In this document: positions 1 through 14,500 of the stretch, piece after piece
How the letters are laid out: each line of letters opens with the position of its first letter
Position numbering within the stretch: the stretch's first letter is position 1
Source: Condylostoma magnum
Taxonomy: Eukaryota > Ciliophora > Heterotrichea > Heterotrichida > Condylostomatidae
DNA length: 47,311 bases
Direction: 5' to 3'
Assembly: GCA_920105805.1 (NCBI GenBank)
Contig: CAKKTI010000089.1
Span: 2,407 to 49,717 of the forward strand
Position numbers and translations under genes: made by a program
The notes under the pieces: generated by a model
Databases searched by the model: none
What the model saw: the letters and a program-made list of their open reading frames with translations, nothing else
Told to the model about the DNA's origin: nothing

Positions 1-3000
1 GCCTTTACCCCAAGGCGCTGTTTTATAGATTTAGCCTCCTTCAACTGTTATTTTTGGAGAATAGGCTAGCTCATGCTTAAGTACTTAAGGAACATTGAGT
101 GCTACTGCTACTTGCACTGTTTAAAATGGAATATTAAATATCACAGAGGGATTTTAATAAGGGTACGAATCAGGAAACGTTACATTTGTATTGAATGACG
201 TTACAAATCCCCTAAGTACTAGACCTAGTTCAACGTTTAAGATTATTGCTTTCTAGGATGATTAATTTATGTATAAAATATTAGAAAGTGATTTAGGAAG
301 TGTTACTACTACACATGCTGAGTTTAGTACATTATAAGTAACGCCACAATCTGATACCACTGGTACAATAACATAGTATAACTTTGAGATTTAGACGTCA
401 ATTGAAGTTCTTTAAGGTAGTAAATTATAAGTGCTATTACCAACTGGATTAGAAATAATAGATACTACAGAAGAGTGTGATAATGCAGATGGCTTTAATA
501 CACAGATAACTTGCAATTTAGAGTCAAATTAAATTGAAGTTATCAACGGCTTCCAAAATTCTAATTAAGCATCAGGAGTAATTAAATTTAGAGCCTATAA
601 TATAAGAAATCCATAATCCACAAAGCCAATACAGGACATAGACTTTAAGCTATTTGATGATACCTATGTAAGTTAAATTGGGTCCATTAGTAATTTTAAT
701 GTCAATACTGCTCATAATTTATAAAATTGTGAAATTTAACCCTAAAGCTTAGTAGTAGGATAAGTAACAACCTATAAATTCATAATTGATCCTTTTAATC
801 CCTTACCAAATGGAACAATCATAGAAATAATTCCTCCACCTTAAATAGAGTTTCCCTTAGCTCCATCATGCTAAGTTTCAGAAACTATTTAAAGTATATT
901 ATGCGAAAATGTTTAATCAAAATTAACAGCAACTATAACAACTGAAAAAACATCAGATTAAATATCATTTTCTGTATCAAATATATAAAATCCCTTATCA
1001 TTATAATAAACAGACACATTTCAAATAATTTGCAGAATAGACAAGTATTTAATTGATGCCAGATATACTGCAATCTTTATAGCAATGGCAGACCCAGATA
1101 CAATTACAGTATAAGACATTCAGCCCATTGCAGCTGGTATATCTGAAATCACCGATTATAACTTTTAAATCTAACTAAGCAATAAGCCACCCTAGTATTC
1201 CTATCTATAAGTACAATTTCCATCTTAAATCACTATAACTAATGAGTTCCAATGCCTTTACTAAGAATAGGAAATTGAATGTTTAAAGCAATCCTAATAA
1301 TCCCTAAATCTAAAGTTATTTACCTAAACAGACAATTCAACTAGCCTATCATTTACAATAAAAAACATCTAAAACTTTAACTTAGCTTAAACATCAGACT
1401 AATTTACCTTTATAAGTTATACACAGCAAAACTACAAAATAGATTAAACAACAGCTCACACTATTACCTTTACATGCTACAGTCCTTGCCTAGAATGCAA
1501 CTTATCCCCTTAAACATGTACTTCGTGTGATCCAAGTTCATCTGATCCTTACTTCTGATAAGGGGGATGCAACTCTGAATGCTAAATAGGAACAATTGAT
1601 ATAGGAAATTCAAAATAGTGTATTAAATGCGATGATATTTGTAAACACTGTTAAGACTCAGTAGATAATTGTACCGAGTGCTTTAAATAGTCTCAAAATC
1701 CTTATTTATCCTAAGGAACTTGTGTTGAGCAATGTGCTGCTAATTAAATCATTACTAATGATTTTTAGTGTGCTTAATGCTCAGAAGATTGCCTTACTTG
1801 CGATATATAAGTAGACAATTGTACTTCGTGTAAAAACCCTTTAAATTTGCACCAAGGAACATGCCTAAGTGATTGTCCGGAGTAAGGAACTGTGTTGATT
1901 GAATAATAATGCATAGACTGTTAAACTGGTTGTGCAAATTGCCTTTTAACTCCAAATAACTGTACAGAGTGTATTGAAGGATTGTTTTTATATAAAAGCC
2001 AGTGTATTAGTAAATGCCCTGAGGATATAACGGTTGCTGTTGGACAACTGTGTGAAGATTGTGATAGTAATTGTAAAACTTGTAAATCATAAATCGATAA
2101 CTGTACTTCATGTGAAGCTGATAGATACTTATACAGTGAGTCTTCTAAACAAAGTTGTGTACTAACATGTCCTTCGGGATATACTTAGATTGATAGAGCA
2201 TGCAGAAAATGTTAATCACAATGCAAAGAATGTAGTTAAAGTGTTAGTAGATGTACTGAGTGTTAATCTAGTTTAAAGCTGTATGAAGAAACATGCATCA
2301 CGGAATGTCCTGTTGGGGAAACTATAGAATAAGATGGAGTTTGTCTGAATTGCTTAGATTAGTGTCAAACTTGTGTTGGTACTAGAAATAAATGCACTTC
2401 ATGTAAGGGGAATGCTCTTCTACTCAGCAACTAATGTCTTGATGCATGTCCTTCTGGCTTGTATAAAGTAGACAATCAATGCTTCGAATGTCACTAATTT
2501 TGCTAAATCTGCTCAGAAGATTAAAATAACTGCTAATCTTGTAAAACTAACTACTTGTTCTATAAAAACTAATGCCTGGAGAGCTGTCCCGAAGGAATAA
2601 CAGTACCAGATAATGGCTTTTGTATAGAATGTGATGACTCTTGCTCAACTTGTATTGAAGATGTTAATTAATGCTCTTCATGCCCTACTGGTAGATGGCT
2701 ACTAAATGGACAGTGTTTGAATAACTGTCCTTAAGGATATGTAGGAGAGCTGAATAAATGTGTTGAAATTATATCAGAAAACTGTGCATAAGGATGCTCA
2801 TTGTCTAAACTGCAAAACGAGGACTGTGACCCTGAGTGTAACTTTGCAGCTTGTGATTTTGATAACTAACTATGCCTTGGACCTCCAGATGGATAAGGAG
2901 AAGTTGAGTATGATGAAAGTATTAGATGGGAAGATTATCCTTTACCTTTGAATGTTGCAAATACTGCTATTATAAGTGGTTTTATTATAACTAAAATAAT

Positions 3001-4594
3001 GGTAAGTAATCTGGTGCTATATAAAGCTGTAATTGGAGCTGTTTCCGGGTTATAAGTTGCTTCTATATATTTTTGTATTTTCGGGTTATTATAAGCTGAT
3101 GATGAGAAAGGAAGAGAATTATTAGAAGTTGAAAATGAATCTATCATGATTGGGCTTGGCTTATTATTATTTATACTAATCTTATAAATAGGATTAAACT
3201 ACTTATTTATCGCTTGCTATTACTCATAAATTGTTTTATAAGATTTAAAGCATTAACAATGATTCCAATAAAATGTAAATCCAATTTTAGTAGTATTGAT
3301 ATTGTGTGCTTATATTGATTTCAAGTTCTTCTTTATATTTGACTGTAAATTATGACGTTAGGAGATTTTTAACGCAATTTACGATAGGCAATACAGAATT
3401 AATCAACTTTTGCTAATTTTCTGTTCTATTTTTGTAGCTTTGATACTGCTACCTTTGATATCTATTTTAGTGTATTTATTGTCATAGTTCAGCACAGGAA
3501 ATATAATATGGCTTTTAGCACTAGAAAGTTTTTGCATTTCTACACTACACTTGATTTTAACTATTTATGTTATTATAAAACTAGGATTGTTCATTCATAA
3601 TTATCATGCAGGAGAACACTAAAATATACCAGCCAGTATATACAGTCCTTAAAAAACCTTAAATAGTATTCCAACATATAAAAACGGAGGAATCACACTA
3701 ACTTAAGATAATAAAACACTGGATTACGCTCATACATTGGATATCTCTGAAATATCTCCTGTAAAAACTTCACATAGGTGAAAAACAGGGGATAATGAGA
3801 TGCCAATACTTCTAGAAAAGGTAAATGAAGATGAATTAGATATAGAAAACGCAGAAATTGATAGCTTTTACTCCTAAGCTATAATAGTAGAGCATATTAA
3901 AAGTGGATATACATTACTAGTTGAGAAGAAGTTTAAGATCCCTGATAACTTTGAATTATACGAGGTCAATTAAGAAAACTTAAAAATAGGAGTTCTTATA
4001 TCTGAGGACAAAAGCTAAATCATTGAGAAGAAAAGGAATTTTGATGACTCTGATATTATTGATATTCTTTTACCACATACTAAAAGATGACTTATAGGGA
4101 AAAGGATTGAAAGCTAGGATGATTGGATTATAGAAACAGCTGCTTTTGAAGGGGATAATATCTTGATTAAGCATAAGGTAACTGGGTATTGAGTGTTAGT
4201 AGATGGCCATTAAACTTAAATAAGTCAAATACATCCAACTACTGGACTTTCGACTGTTTTAGAGGAAACTTTAGATCCTAGTCAAATCCAGTATATTGAT
4301 GGGAGTCCTAATAAAGGATTGATTACCTTAAATGGAAAAATTATAAGACTAATGCGCAGTTATGATGGAGCTTAAATACTAGAATTAAGACCTCCTATAG
4401 AAGTAGATGAAACTCAAATCAATATAGAATATATTACCTCACGGTAATAAGAAAATGATGATATTTATAATGAAAATGGATAATTAGACATACAGAAAAT
4501 ATTCAAAAAGAAGTTGAGAGGTAGAAATAAGCCGCCTGTTTACAGTCCCTTTAAAAAGGATAAGAAGAATAGTACTAAATCTGAATCAGAATAA
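1..4594 (+). CDS. Large surface receptor: repeat modules, Cys-rich repeats, LNR, multi-pass membrane region (5' end missing)
   Basis: The frame begins at base 2 and is open with TAA/TAG read as Gln and TGA as Trp (for example 1556-1558). Bases 2 to about 1460 encode beta-sandwich-like modules ending in NP-rich linkers, resembling those of the giant minus-strand gene. About 1475-2780 encodes furin/TNFR-like repeats of the pattern C-x2-C-x2-C...NCTSC...C-x3-CP. About 2785-2870 encodes one Notch-type LNR (CDPEC...CDFD). About 2940-3600 encodes six or seven hydrophobic segments. The rest is an acidic/basic cytosolic tail. I infer a plasma-membrane receptor or adhesion protein; ligand and pathway are unknown. 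The stop is placed at the tandem TAA TAG (4592-4597) after SESE, because reading on would overlap the next gene. Start and N-terminus lie outside the window. The exact topology is uncertain. Confidence 0.8.
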
Positions 4595-4692
4595 TAGTTT
4601 AAATAGTGTTTTATAGCTAATTTTATTTAAATATCATATCCTAAACTATATAACTAACTATAAAATACTCAAATCCTTTGCTTATTTTACAA

Positions 4693-5544
4693 ATGGAGAA
4701 ATAACTAAGCTTTAATATAGTAGATCCATACGACGATGAAACCTACATCTATATGAATTTAGATGGAAATGTAGAGCGTAAATTGGAAGTAACGGTCCGT
4801 TGAGTGAAAAACCCTAACATAAAGGTATTGGTAATGCTTTGCAAATCAGATAATTTAGATTACCTGACCATGAAAGCATCTGAAGAACTAGAACGTTATC
4901 CTCTATTTGAAGGTCTAACAAACCTTCTAGCCTGTGATTTTACACATCAGTCAGTCTCTTAGGACATCCCATACGTAAATTTTAATCAGAACATAGAACT
5001 AGGAAAACTCCTAAAATCGGGAGAAGAAGTGCTATGTGATATAAAATCCCAAGACCTGTGAATCAATGTAAAGGTAAAGTGCATTTAACTCCAATTATCA
5101 ATGAAATTCGATATAAAAGTGAATTTTTCCTGTGAGCTTCCTGATTTCAACAGTGTAATTCTTGACCATGCTTATAATCTTCTTATCCAATACGAAAGTA
5201 ATATACAGAAAAGCCAGCTTTCTATAAGTTTGATAAAAGCAAGAACAATAAGACTCAAGTCCTCCAGTGTAGCGAGTTCAGTTCTACAGTAAAACTTCGA
5301 CGACAGCCTTACAATATACTAACTTTTCGACTATCAGCATGCCAACACCTACTACGAGCTACAAGCAAGCTAGGAAGTTATACAAGAAATAGAAGCCTCA
5401 GAGTTTAGAAAACAACATAGTTTTTCCTTTGTAAACCCTCCTACCTTGATGCCAGTAAGAAACACACAATTTCACTCAGTTTCTACTTCAACAACACAAA
5501 ATGAAATAGGATCAGAACGGAGATGCACATGCTTACTTTTATAA
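4693..5544 (+). CDS. Unknown 283-aa protein ending in a CLLL prenylation box
   Basis: The ATG lies 96 bp after the stop of the upstream receptor gene, on the same strand. The protein starts MEKQLSFNIVDPYDDE and is soluble, with no signal peptide. The first 130 or so residues look like a compact alpha/beta domain that I do not recognise. The last 60 are Ser/Thr-rich and probably disordered. It ends RRCTCLLL followed by TAA (5542-5544). C-L-L-L is the C-terminal box of Rac1 and a typical geranylgeranyltransferase-I substrate; a second Cys two residues earlier could be palmitoylated. The box supports both this stop codon and a membrane-attached, cytosolic role. In-frame TAA, TAG and TGA codons are used as sense. 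The gene converges on the giant gene with only 24 bp between the two stops. Confidence 0.7.
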
Positions 5545-5568
5545 ACCAATTTATCAAATCTAAATTAA

Positions 5569-8500
5569 CTAAACTAGTGCTATGATTACTGCCCATAAAG
5601 TAAGACTTGCAGCTGAGTCCTTCATCAGTACTAGTAACTCAGTTATTTCATTGCCTCCGGCAGTAACTTCTAAGTAATAAGGATCTTAAGCCAACTCAGG
5701 GAACACAGGCTGTAGGTTCTCCCCTGATATGAATATCTTGTATTTATTTCCAACTCTTTGATTCGCCAAAGACATCGTTAAATTAGAGCCTTGAGTATAC
5801 GTAGTCACAAACCTCTCATTAGGAATTTCTTGATTATTTCCGTCTAATTTCTCGCATACTTGCTCACTGTTAGGATCAGCTTCACTATCAAGTATCATAA
5901 TCATGCATATTTTACCAGGTGATGTTACGTTGACATCGACTACTAGATTATCAGCATTATTTTCTATAACACTAACCGAGGTAATCTGTTGTTTTCTATA
6001 ATCAATCTCATATACAGTACTTCCTATAGAAGCTGACGCGTCTAAAGTAGGTATATTATTCAGTAGTACAGTTTTACTTCCGTCTAATTGTTTAACTAGT
6101 CTTAAAGGTGAAAGTGTTTCCTGGTTAGGATCATCTACCAACATCATCTAGAAACTGTATTGGCCTTATGTCTGCAGTCCTCTTCCGTTGGTATTAGGAT
6201 TAGCGCCTACATGGGATATTAAGGAGTCAGGAACTCCGATTGTCTTAGCAACTCCTCGAATTACCTTGGCTATATCAGTAGGAGAGACTGTTCTTATTAC
6301 AAATCTTGCTGGTTTGGCGGGAGTTAGTGTTTTAAAGGAAAACTTGACTACATTTTCCGAAGTAATACCATTAGCACTTTCAGTAACAGCAAATAGTGTG
6401 TATTGGTTATTAGCAGTTAGGTTGTTTATCTTGAAAATAACAGCTTGTGTGTTTCCTGCAGTGGAGGAATACCCATATTCAGCCTTTCGAACTGTGGAAA
6501 CGGATTATCTCACAATATCACCCGGTTAGGGAGTGTCTTTAACCCTTAGTGAGTTAACCCAGTATATATTACCGTTAGAATTAAGCACTGCTACTACCTC
6601 TACTGACCGCTTAGTCTTGTTTCTTATATTAATAAACTCTACCTCAGGAACCTCATCACTTGTAGCACGCTCTCTTATTATCAAAGGCAGTTGATGTATA
6701 GGGATTGTATAGTTAGTGGCTGAGTTCCCTACAAATTCAACGTAAATTGTGTCTGTGAAACTGCCCTCACCGGCGTGGATTGAAAACTGCTTAATGGTTT
6801 CACCTTCCTTAAAGATTATTCTAGATGGAGTCATTGTTATATTGTTGTCTGAGGACCAGGATAGGACAATTTCCAGATCATCACATGCAGGGTTTCCTAT
6901 GTTAATTTCTATGTTTCTTGCAGTGTCTTATACTTTCAGCTCAGGTATGGCACCGATTTGCACGTGGTATAAGTTTTTACTTGACCTCACATCTACTATT
7001 ACTTCATTTGGAGCTTTGAAGTTCTCACTTATGTTTTATCCTTCATCTAATAGCCATTGTAAAGTGTAAAGTCCTATGGGTGTGTCAATTGATGCTCCTA
7101 TTCTATAGCATTATTATTAGTCGTATATGTATTAGAAGCTCATAGTACTTGGTATAACCTTTATTTGGTTGCTACTATCAGCAGGATATATAACCATTGG
7201 CTCTGTAGGAGGAAGTGAGAATTTCATGTAGTTGCATCCTGTGAAACTTCCTCTGTATACAATGATTGTCTCTTGGGTTTATATACTATAACTATCAGCA
7301 GTGAACTTGATCTACTCTGCTAGATCTAAGGCGTAATAAGAGCGTTACTCTACTAATTGAGTTGATGAGTTGTAGAGTCTGACTGTAAATGATTCCAATG
7401 CGCTAGTAGTATTAGGTGTAGGTATCTCATGAAGGGTTATTACAATAGTAAAGTCGTTGTTTTAGTTTATAACTGTTAGATCAGTAATAGCAACTCTCAG
7501 CTTACCAGTATCTCTTACCCAAATAGCACTAGGCTCTGCCTGAACTTCATTGTCATAGCTTATTTCACATGGTACAATAACTTCGGAAACTTCATTGGAG
7601 ATAGCTTTGGGGAAATCAATCCATATTTAGTGAATGTTTTGTATTTAATTGATTCCGTCTATAGTAAATCTGTAAGTTGTCGAACTACCCAAGCTTACGT
7701 TTTCAACAGATATATCAGAAATTGTTAGGGAGTCAGATCCATGGCCAACTTATAAGAACCCTGCTCGCTTGGTCATAGACAGCACCTTGTTACTGCCAGG
7801 GTTGTATATCATTATAGCAAAGTTGTCAGTCTTTCCCTAGTTAGGATTACTTATAGCGAATAAAGTCACTTCTACTATTTCTTTGGCATCGATGTTTTCA
7901 GTGAAGTAGTAAATCCTGATCTCCCTGTTTCCTATATTCTCGCAGTATCTAGCATACGGTTGCACTCTACAGTAGAAGCTTATATGACTCGGCACTAGAT
8001 CAATATCATAATCATCAGGGAATCTGAAAATAATCTAATCACTCATATTCAAAGCAGGAATATCAATTGCAGGTTTAAATCTGAGAGTAAAAGTACTGAA
8101 ATCTCCAGTGTTCTGTGGAGTAAAGTCTAAAGCAACAAAAGTAATAGTCTCACCTGGCTTATAAATCGTTAAATTAGAGTTGTTATCCTCACTTCTACTT
8201 TGAATAATTCCATCGTGATACACCTCTGCAAGAATTCCAGTTAATTAGGTGTCTTAGGTGACTTGAGGCATTGTGACATGATTTAGTCTTAATTCTAGGA
8301 AGTCCTAAGCAGTCCAGTCTTGATCCAGCTTTATGGTAAGAGTGTCTCCGCTTCCAGTGCAATATTCATATGAAGTGATACTACCTCCGATTATCTCACA
8401 GTCAGAGTTTTATAAGGTGTGGTCTTGTAGTTTCAATTGAATAGTACTGCCCTGGTACATATCAACATTAGGAGATAGTGAAATCTAATATGCAGTTTCT

Positions 8501-11500
8501 ACTTCGGATCCATTATGCTCAGGTTTTGCAGAGAAGTTGAATACTGGGATGTTATCATTAGTGAAGAAGGGAATTGTGTTAGTGTATCCTTGCTCCAAAG
8601 CATCAACTCCTTAGAATTGCCCAGTAACTGTAAACTGTATGTCCCCGTTAAGATTAGTGGGATTAGATAGACCTTGGATTTGTAAGTCAACTTAAGACTC
8701 AGTGCCGTTGAATCCTGTGCATTGGACTGTTCTTCCCAATACCTTGCATTGTAAGTGACTAGGGAATACTACTAGGGATATTGGAGGAGATATTAGTGTT
8801 AGGTCTTTGAATACTTCAGGGAAGTTTAGATTAATTACTATGTCCTTTTAGAAAGGAATCTCTGGAATCATTGAGGTTTTAAAGTCAACATTTACTCCTC
8901 GGGTGGCATAGCTTGACATATCGATTGAGAATAAGCTTAATCCTGCCTTAGTGTCCACTAAACTTTAGTAGTCCTTAGACTTTCCTTTGTCTTTAATTAC
9001 GTAATTCTGAATAGTCCAGTAAGTTATTTAAGTAGTAGTTGTGAGAATACTTATTGGATTTTGAAGACCGTGTATTGTAAATTCTATTTATCCTGCAGTT
9101 ACAGCATGTCCTGTGATATTTACTAATAAAATTTGCTCATTTGCGAAAATTTACACTGGAATATTTGTAAGGGCAAGATCATCTGAGGAAACTGATAGAT
9201 TTGAGCTTAACACTCCATATTAGCTTGGTAGGAAGAACATTATTTCTACTGTATCTGTAATTAAGGTGTTAGCGGCAAATACTACATTTATTGAAAGGTT
9301 TATGAATACTCCTACTTTTTTAGCTTAACCCGAAGCAGTTGATCCATTAGCAACATTTTTATCAGCTACAGCCTCAGATTCTAGATCAGTATATAAGGCT
9401 ATATTTTAATCAGCAGCGGCGGTTGAAGCATCAGCAGCTGTCTTAATAACTGGATTTTTAGTATAATACGTTAAGTAATAAATTCCTACTTCTCGCCCTT
9501 CATTCGTAATCTCATATACTTTTAGTCCTACAATAGTCTCATAATTAGTAGTAGTTGGATTTTTAACCTTTGGTAAGTAAATAGTCAAAGCAGTGCCACT
9601 GGCAATCTAATCAAATCCTTGGATTATAACACTTGGGTTATTAGGTCTTGATAGATCAGTAGCGGAATAAGCATCTCCAGCATTGAAAGTACATGAAATA
9701 TTATCACCTGTTATGTTTGTACTGAAGTAGCAAGGAACTGGGTCTCCATTTTCATATAAAAAGCCTAGATCTTAAGCAAAGGAGTTATAACTTTCGAATA
9801 CTACTTCAAATCTACCTTAAGGTGCAATATTATTGTTCACAACTGTGTAATATCCAGGTGGTATGACAGTATCAGTAGTAAATGTTAGCTTTACAACAGT
9901 TTATAAGGCTTCTTCAACATGATTTGGTCTAAATACATACCCAGTAGGAACATCTAAAGGTGGAATGTATATTTCAGGGAAAGACTGCTCAATATAATTA
10001 TTCTTGTTCTTCTGCTTAGCTGACATTTCAATAGTATAGTACCCAGGGTCATCCGGCACAGTCATTCCTTTCTCGCCTCCAGGTAAATTAGATTTTCTGG
10101 TATCAATTATAACCAAAACGCATTTATTAGCTTCAATATCATAAACTTCTCTTATAGGATGATCCTCGTTGTTAATAGTCAACTCTTTTTTAACATCATT
10201 CCAGGAACAGTTGACATCAATGGTCCTATCATATCCACTATCCCAGTATCTAGGGAAGTTATCAAACGGCATGTCTTCTTGCCCTAGAGCACATTGAGGT
10301 ACCGGATAAGCAAGATCGAAGCCTTCAGGGAAAGTTAGAATAATCTCACTGTTTCTTGGTATCTTATTTCTCGGAGTGAAGAAAACAAACAGTTTCCCGG
10401 TTTAAGTTGCTCTTACTTGTCTGTCATACACCACGTCGTTTACATGATTAAACCAGAAATCGATAGGATAGACTATATCATCGTATGTGATTGAGTTAGC
10501 AGGAACGGTTAACGTATCAATTGTCATTGTTATATTAGTACTGTTTTCTATTGTCTTTTCCTCAGCTGCTCCTAAAACGGTCTGATAAGTAGTTATGGAA
10601 AACACTCCTGTAGTTCCGCCTGTTTTAGGGCTCATTGCTCCTATTACAATTACTATATCATCAGCATAATTAGTGTCAGTGAACGTCTGTATGTCTACGA
10701 TATTATTGCACTCATAAGTAGCACAGTCTGACTAGCAGTGAATTCTTTTATTCGGAATTTCTTACAGTCCTGATGAAACTGAGCAATTAACATCCACCCA
10801 TTGATACTGCATTGGGAATTCTATCTTTATACGGTTGAGATAGGGTGAAGGTATACCAGGTGTTATTGTGAAAGTAAATCTCTCATAAGTCCATAGATGT
10901 CTAGTATTTGGTAATGATGTTGTTATATTTACTGTCATTTTATCATCAGTTGCAGTCATTGAAGCTAAATTTACATCATTACGTATAGTAACATCGCTAT
11001 TTTATATGAAGTATAGTTGAATATCGTATCCTGCAGTTTAAGTGTAATGAGGACTTAAGAAATCTCCAGCACTTACTTCAAATAATTTAACATTACTAAG
11101 AGCTCCTCCTGTTTATACTCTGAATACTATATAATTCAAGCTCTAGAAGTGATACTCATATCCTGTCAGTCCATCTATCTGTATCTTATTAGCTCCCGAA
11201 GGTTATAAATAGAAAGCCTTTGGCCCAAATGGCAATTTAATCAATAATTCATCCCCAGCAGCAAAGGTTTAACCTGCAGAAAGTGTAAAATCTAGTGAAT
11301 TTGCTGCAGAATCATATTAAACTCCGGTTTTAGTAACAGCAGACGTAACTGATCCTCCTGTACTTGCAGTTGCTGCTTGAATTCCTGAACTGGCAAAGAA
11401 AACATCCTCATCTACACTTTCAAACATGTTAAACTCATGATTCTTTAAGTCCCTATACCATCTTCCAGTTATTTGCACATGTAGTATATAGGAAAGATAA

Positions 11501-14500
11501 GGAGTTTAACGTTGAGCTGGGTTAGCGATTCCTCCTAAAGTTAAAATATACTCAGTAGAGGCTGTCAAGGCTCCCATTCCAGTTACAGTTACTATAACAT
11601 AATTACTTACTGCTTGGGAAGCAGCAAATGTCATAGCGCATTTCAACCCATTAGCAGTTGTCTTGGCAAACGTGTAATCATTAGCTCCAAACATACAATC
11701 AATGTCAAAACTAGTAGCTCTCCAGTTAATTGAAGGAATTCCTAATTTAATGTCGTATAGTTCTCTTACACCATTATGAGTTGGGAATTTTAGTTCTAGT
11801 TTATCATTAGCATCACTGGCTATTGGAAGTTTGAAGTGAATGTCATATACATTAGCTACTCCTTGGTCGGGAAGTAGGGGACGCACTTCGAACATTTCAA
11901 AGGCACATGGTTTAGGCCTATTTATGATTTTGCCTATTTCTAATTGAGCTGATCCTGAATCTTTACCATCTATATAAAATTGAACGTAGTCTTGTCTACC
12001 AGTTTCTGCATTAATCGCCTCTTCTAGTGTATCAATAACCCATCCATTATCATTTATAGTAGTTGATAAATTGTTTATTCTTACTTCGATTGTGTATTGA
12101 GTCGCATCTGTTAGATCAAAATGAGGGGCAGTTGTTATAGTTATTTTACCAGCTGCTATATCAACAACACAGTCCTTTTATCTTACATTGTTAGTTCCAT
12201 TAGAAATAAAGCACTCATATCGGTTGGTGTTATCAGTCGCTGCTAGATTAGTGAAATGTTAACTAGATGCAGCGGAGGTATTTATGTTCCAGAAGATTTC
12301 TATAGTGGAGTTTGCGTCATAGGTTTTTCCTGTATGAGGAGTGTGTTTGTATATAAGGGATACTGATTAACCCCAGCATCGAGTAGCTCCATCAAATTCT
12401 TACGGCACAGTTTACATATCCGCTGTTATTCTATTAAGACCTTCGTCTCTTACATCTACATCGACTGTGTCTGACATCAGTATTTCAGTAGTACCTATAC
12501 CAAATACTTTTACTGCCCATGAATTTACACTTCCAGTATCATTTTCTGTAGTTATTGTAGATTATACATATAGATCATTGTCTGCTTAAGTAGTGTACTC
12601 ATCAAATCCTGTGATTATTGCTTTTTTGTTTACTGGATCCATTTCACATTTGATGTTCCCTGTCAGCTTTCCAAACACCCAGCAATAGTCTGTATTTCTT
12701 ACAATTGTACCTGCTGAGAATTCGATTACTATTGATCCACCAGCCGGGATTTTATAGGCGTAAGTGTTATCCAAATCTATATTAATTTAGTTAGTATATA
12801 AAGTTTAATCCAATGGAATAGGAGTTGTTTAGCTTCCATCATAATCTAAATTAACTGATAGAGTGATTCTCAGAGTTCCTATATTAGCAGATTTATTAAA
12901 TGTATAGGGAACTAATCCATTATACATCCAGATTGTGTAGTCTTAGTTCTAGTAACGTTCTGATTTAGGAACACCTGTCCATGACAAAGTATCAGTGTTT
13001 AGTTATACTTTAGCTACGAATTAGAGCATGACTCCATTTATACCTGGATCAGGATGTGCAATGTATGCTGCAGCATTTCCTGAAGTTGCTGCAGTATATA
13101 CTACTTCTGGTTAGGTTAATGATGCTATAATTACATCTCTTCTAGTAACAGCTCCGGTAGGGAAATTACCATAAGGAACTGCTGTACCAATGGTTGGCTT
13201 AATTACAAGAGGAATATAATTTAGAGTTACATCTACGTCGTTTTAAATTGTTCAGCTTCCTGTTACTGATGTACTCATTGTAATATATGAAGGATGAACA
13301 ATTGATCCTAATGACCCAGACTCTGTATTGTAAATATAATTAAATCTCTCATAAACAGTGTATATGAACCTTTTATTAGTCTCATCCCATTCCCTTAATT
13401 AAAATTTAACAGAAACATCATTATTAGCTGCTGGACTATCTATATAGTAAAAGTAGAACAATTATTCTTAACCACCAACAGGAGCAGCTAATGCATCAAA
13501 TCCTCTCATATAAATAACTGGGTTAAGTGTCCCTGAAACTCCTTTTCTTATAAAGCACTCTGGTTTCATAGGAGTTTGATTTTAAGCAATGGCACATCCA
13601 GTAGGCATTAAATTATTATACGAAGAAACTCCAAGTGAGGCACCCCAGCCGTAATCCATGAATGTTTCGAATAAAATTTCATATTTATTAGTTGACGTAT
13701 TAGTCGTCTAGTCAATTCCAACAGATCCTGATAGATCCTCAGCTTCCATATTAACAATTAATCCAGTTTTCTATGCAGCAAGTTTAGTTAAGTAATCCAT
13801 AGATGATGTTCCTTTTTCCCCAGGTAGATTAAGAACCTGTCTTGAATCAAACTCAGCAGCAGTATCGTCATAATAATTAGTCCTATGCTCTACTCTCCAT
13901 GAGTTAAACGTTCTAATAACTGAGCTATCATTCCATTTAAATCCAGTTCTATCATTACTAGAGCCAGTTGGTAAACTATTTCCAGCAGGGTCATAACTTC
14001 TATAATCAATAGTAATCCAATACTCTACATTATTAGGAATACTATTGAACTCAGGGGCTCTTACTTCAAAGTAATCATTATTTATACCTATGACTTATCT
14101 ACAGCTAGTAGCTCTTAGTAAATTAGTTCCATTTGACCAATAACAAAACATAGAGGTAACATCTTCAGTATTAGTTGGATCTTTCTTTAGAAGCCCTGAA
14201 GGATAGTCTAGCCTTATCATTCCATCATCCAATGCGATTGTATTGGCAGATTTTAGTGAGAAAATGAGTTATGATCGAGTTCCAGGGCGGAAAAGTACTG
14301 CAGCGCTTTCCGGTATATTAGAAGTAGCAGTGGAAATAACAGTGACAGTGCTACCTATAGTAATAGCGTTGCTAGTTCCTTACATTCTAAGCTGATCTCC
14401 CGCCTAATCCCAGTATGTCTTTACAGTTATTGTATCTGTTGTAGTAACAGCGGTTGGAGTTACCCAGAATCTTACTTTATATTGTCCTGTATTACCAGGA

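Noticed and set aside
660-690. Possible 15-nt heterotrich intron starting GTAAG
   Set aside because: The sequence reads through as normal coding and has no decisive 3' boundary; splicing cannot be judged without RNA.
4808-4822. CCCTAACA, telomere-like
   Set aside because: Single occurrence inside a coding region; no tandem telomeric repeats at either window edge.
6188-7069. Two plus-strand ORFs of 106-113 codons
   Set aside because: They lie opposite the giant gene's FN3-like region, where the minus frame is continuous and protein-like.
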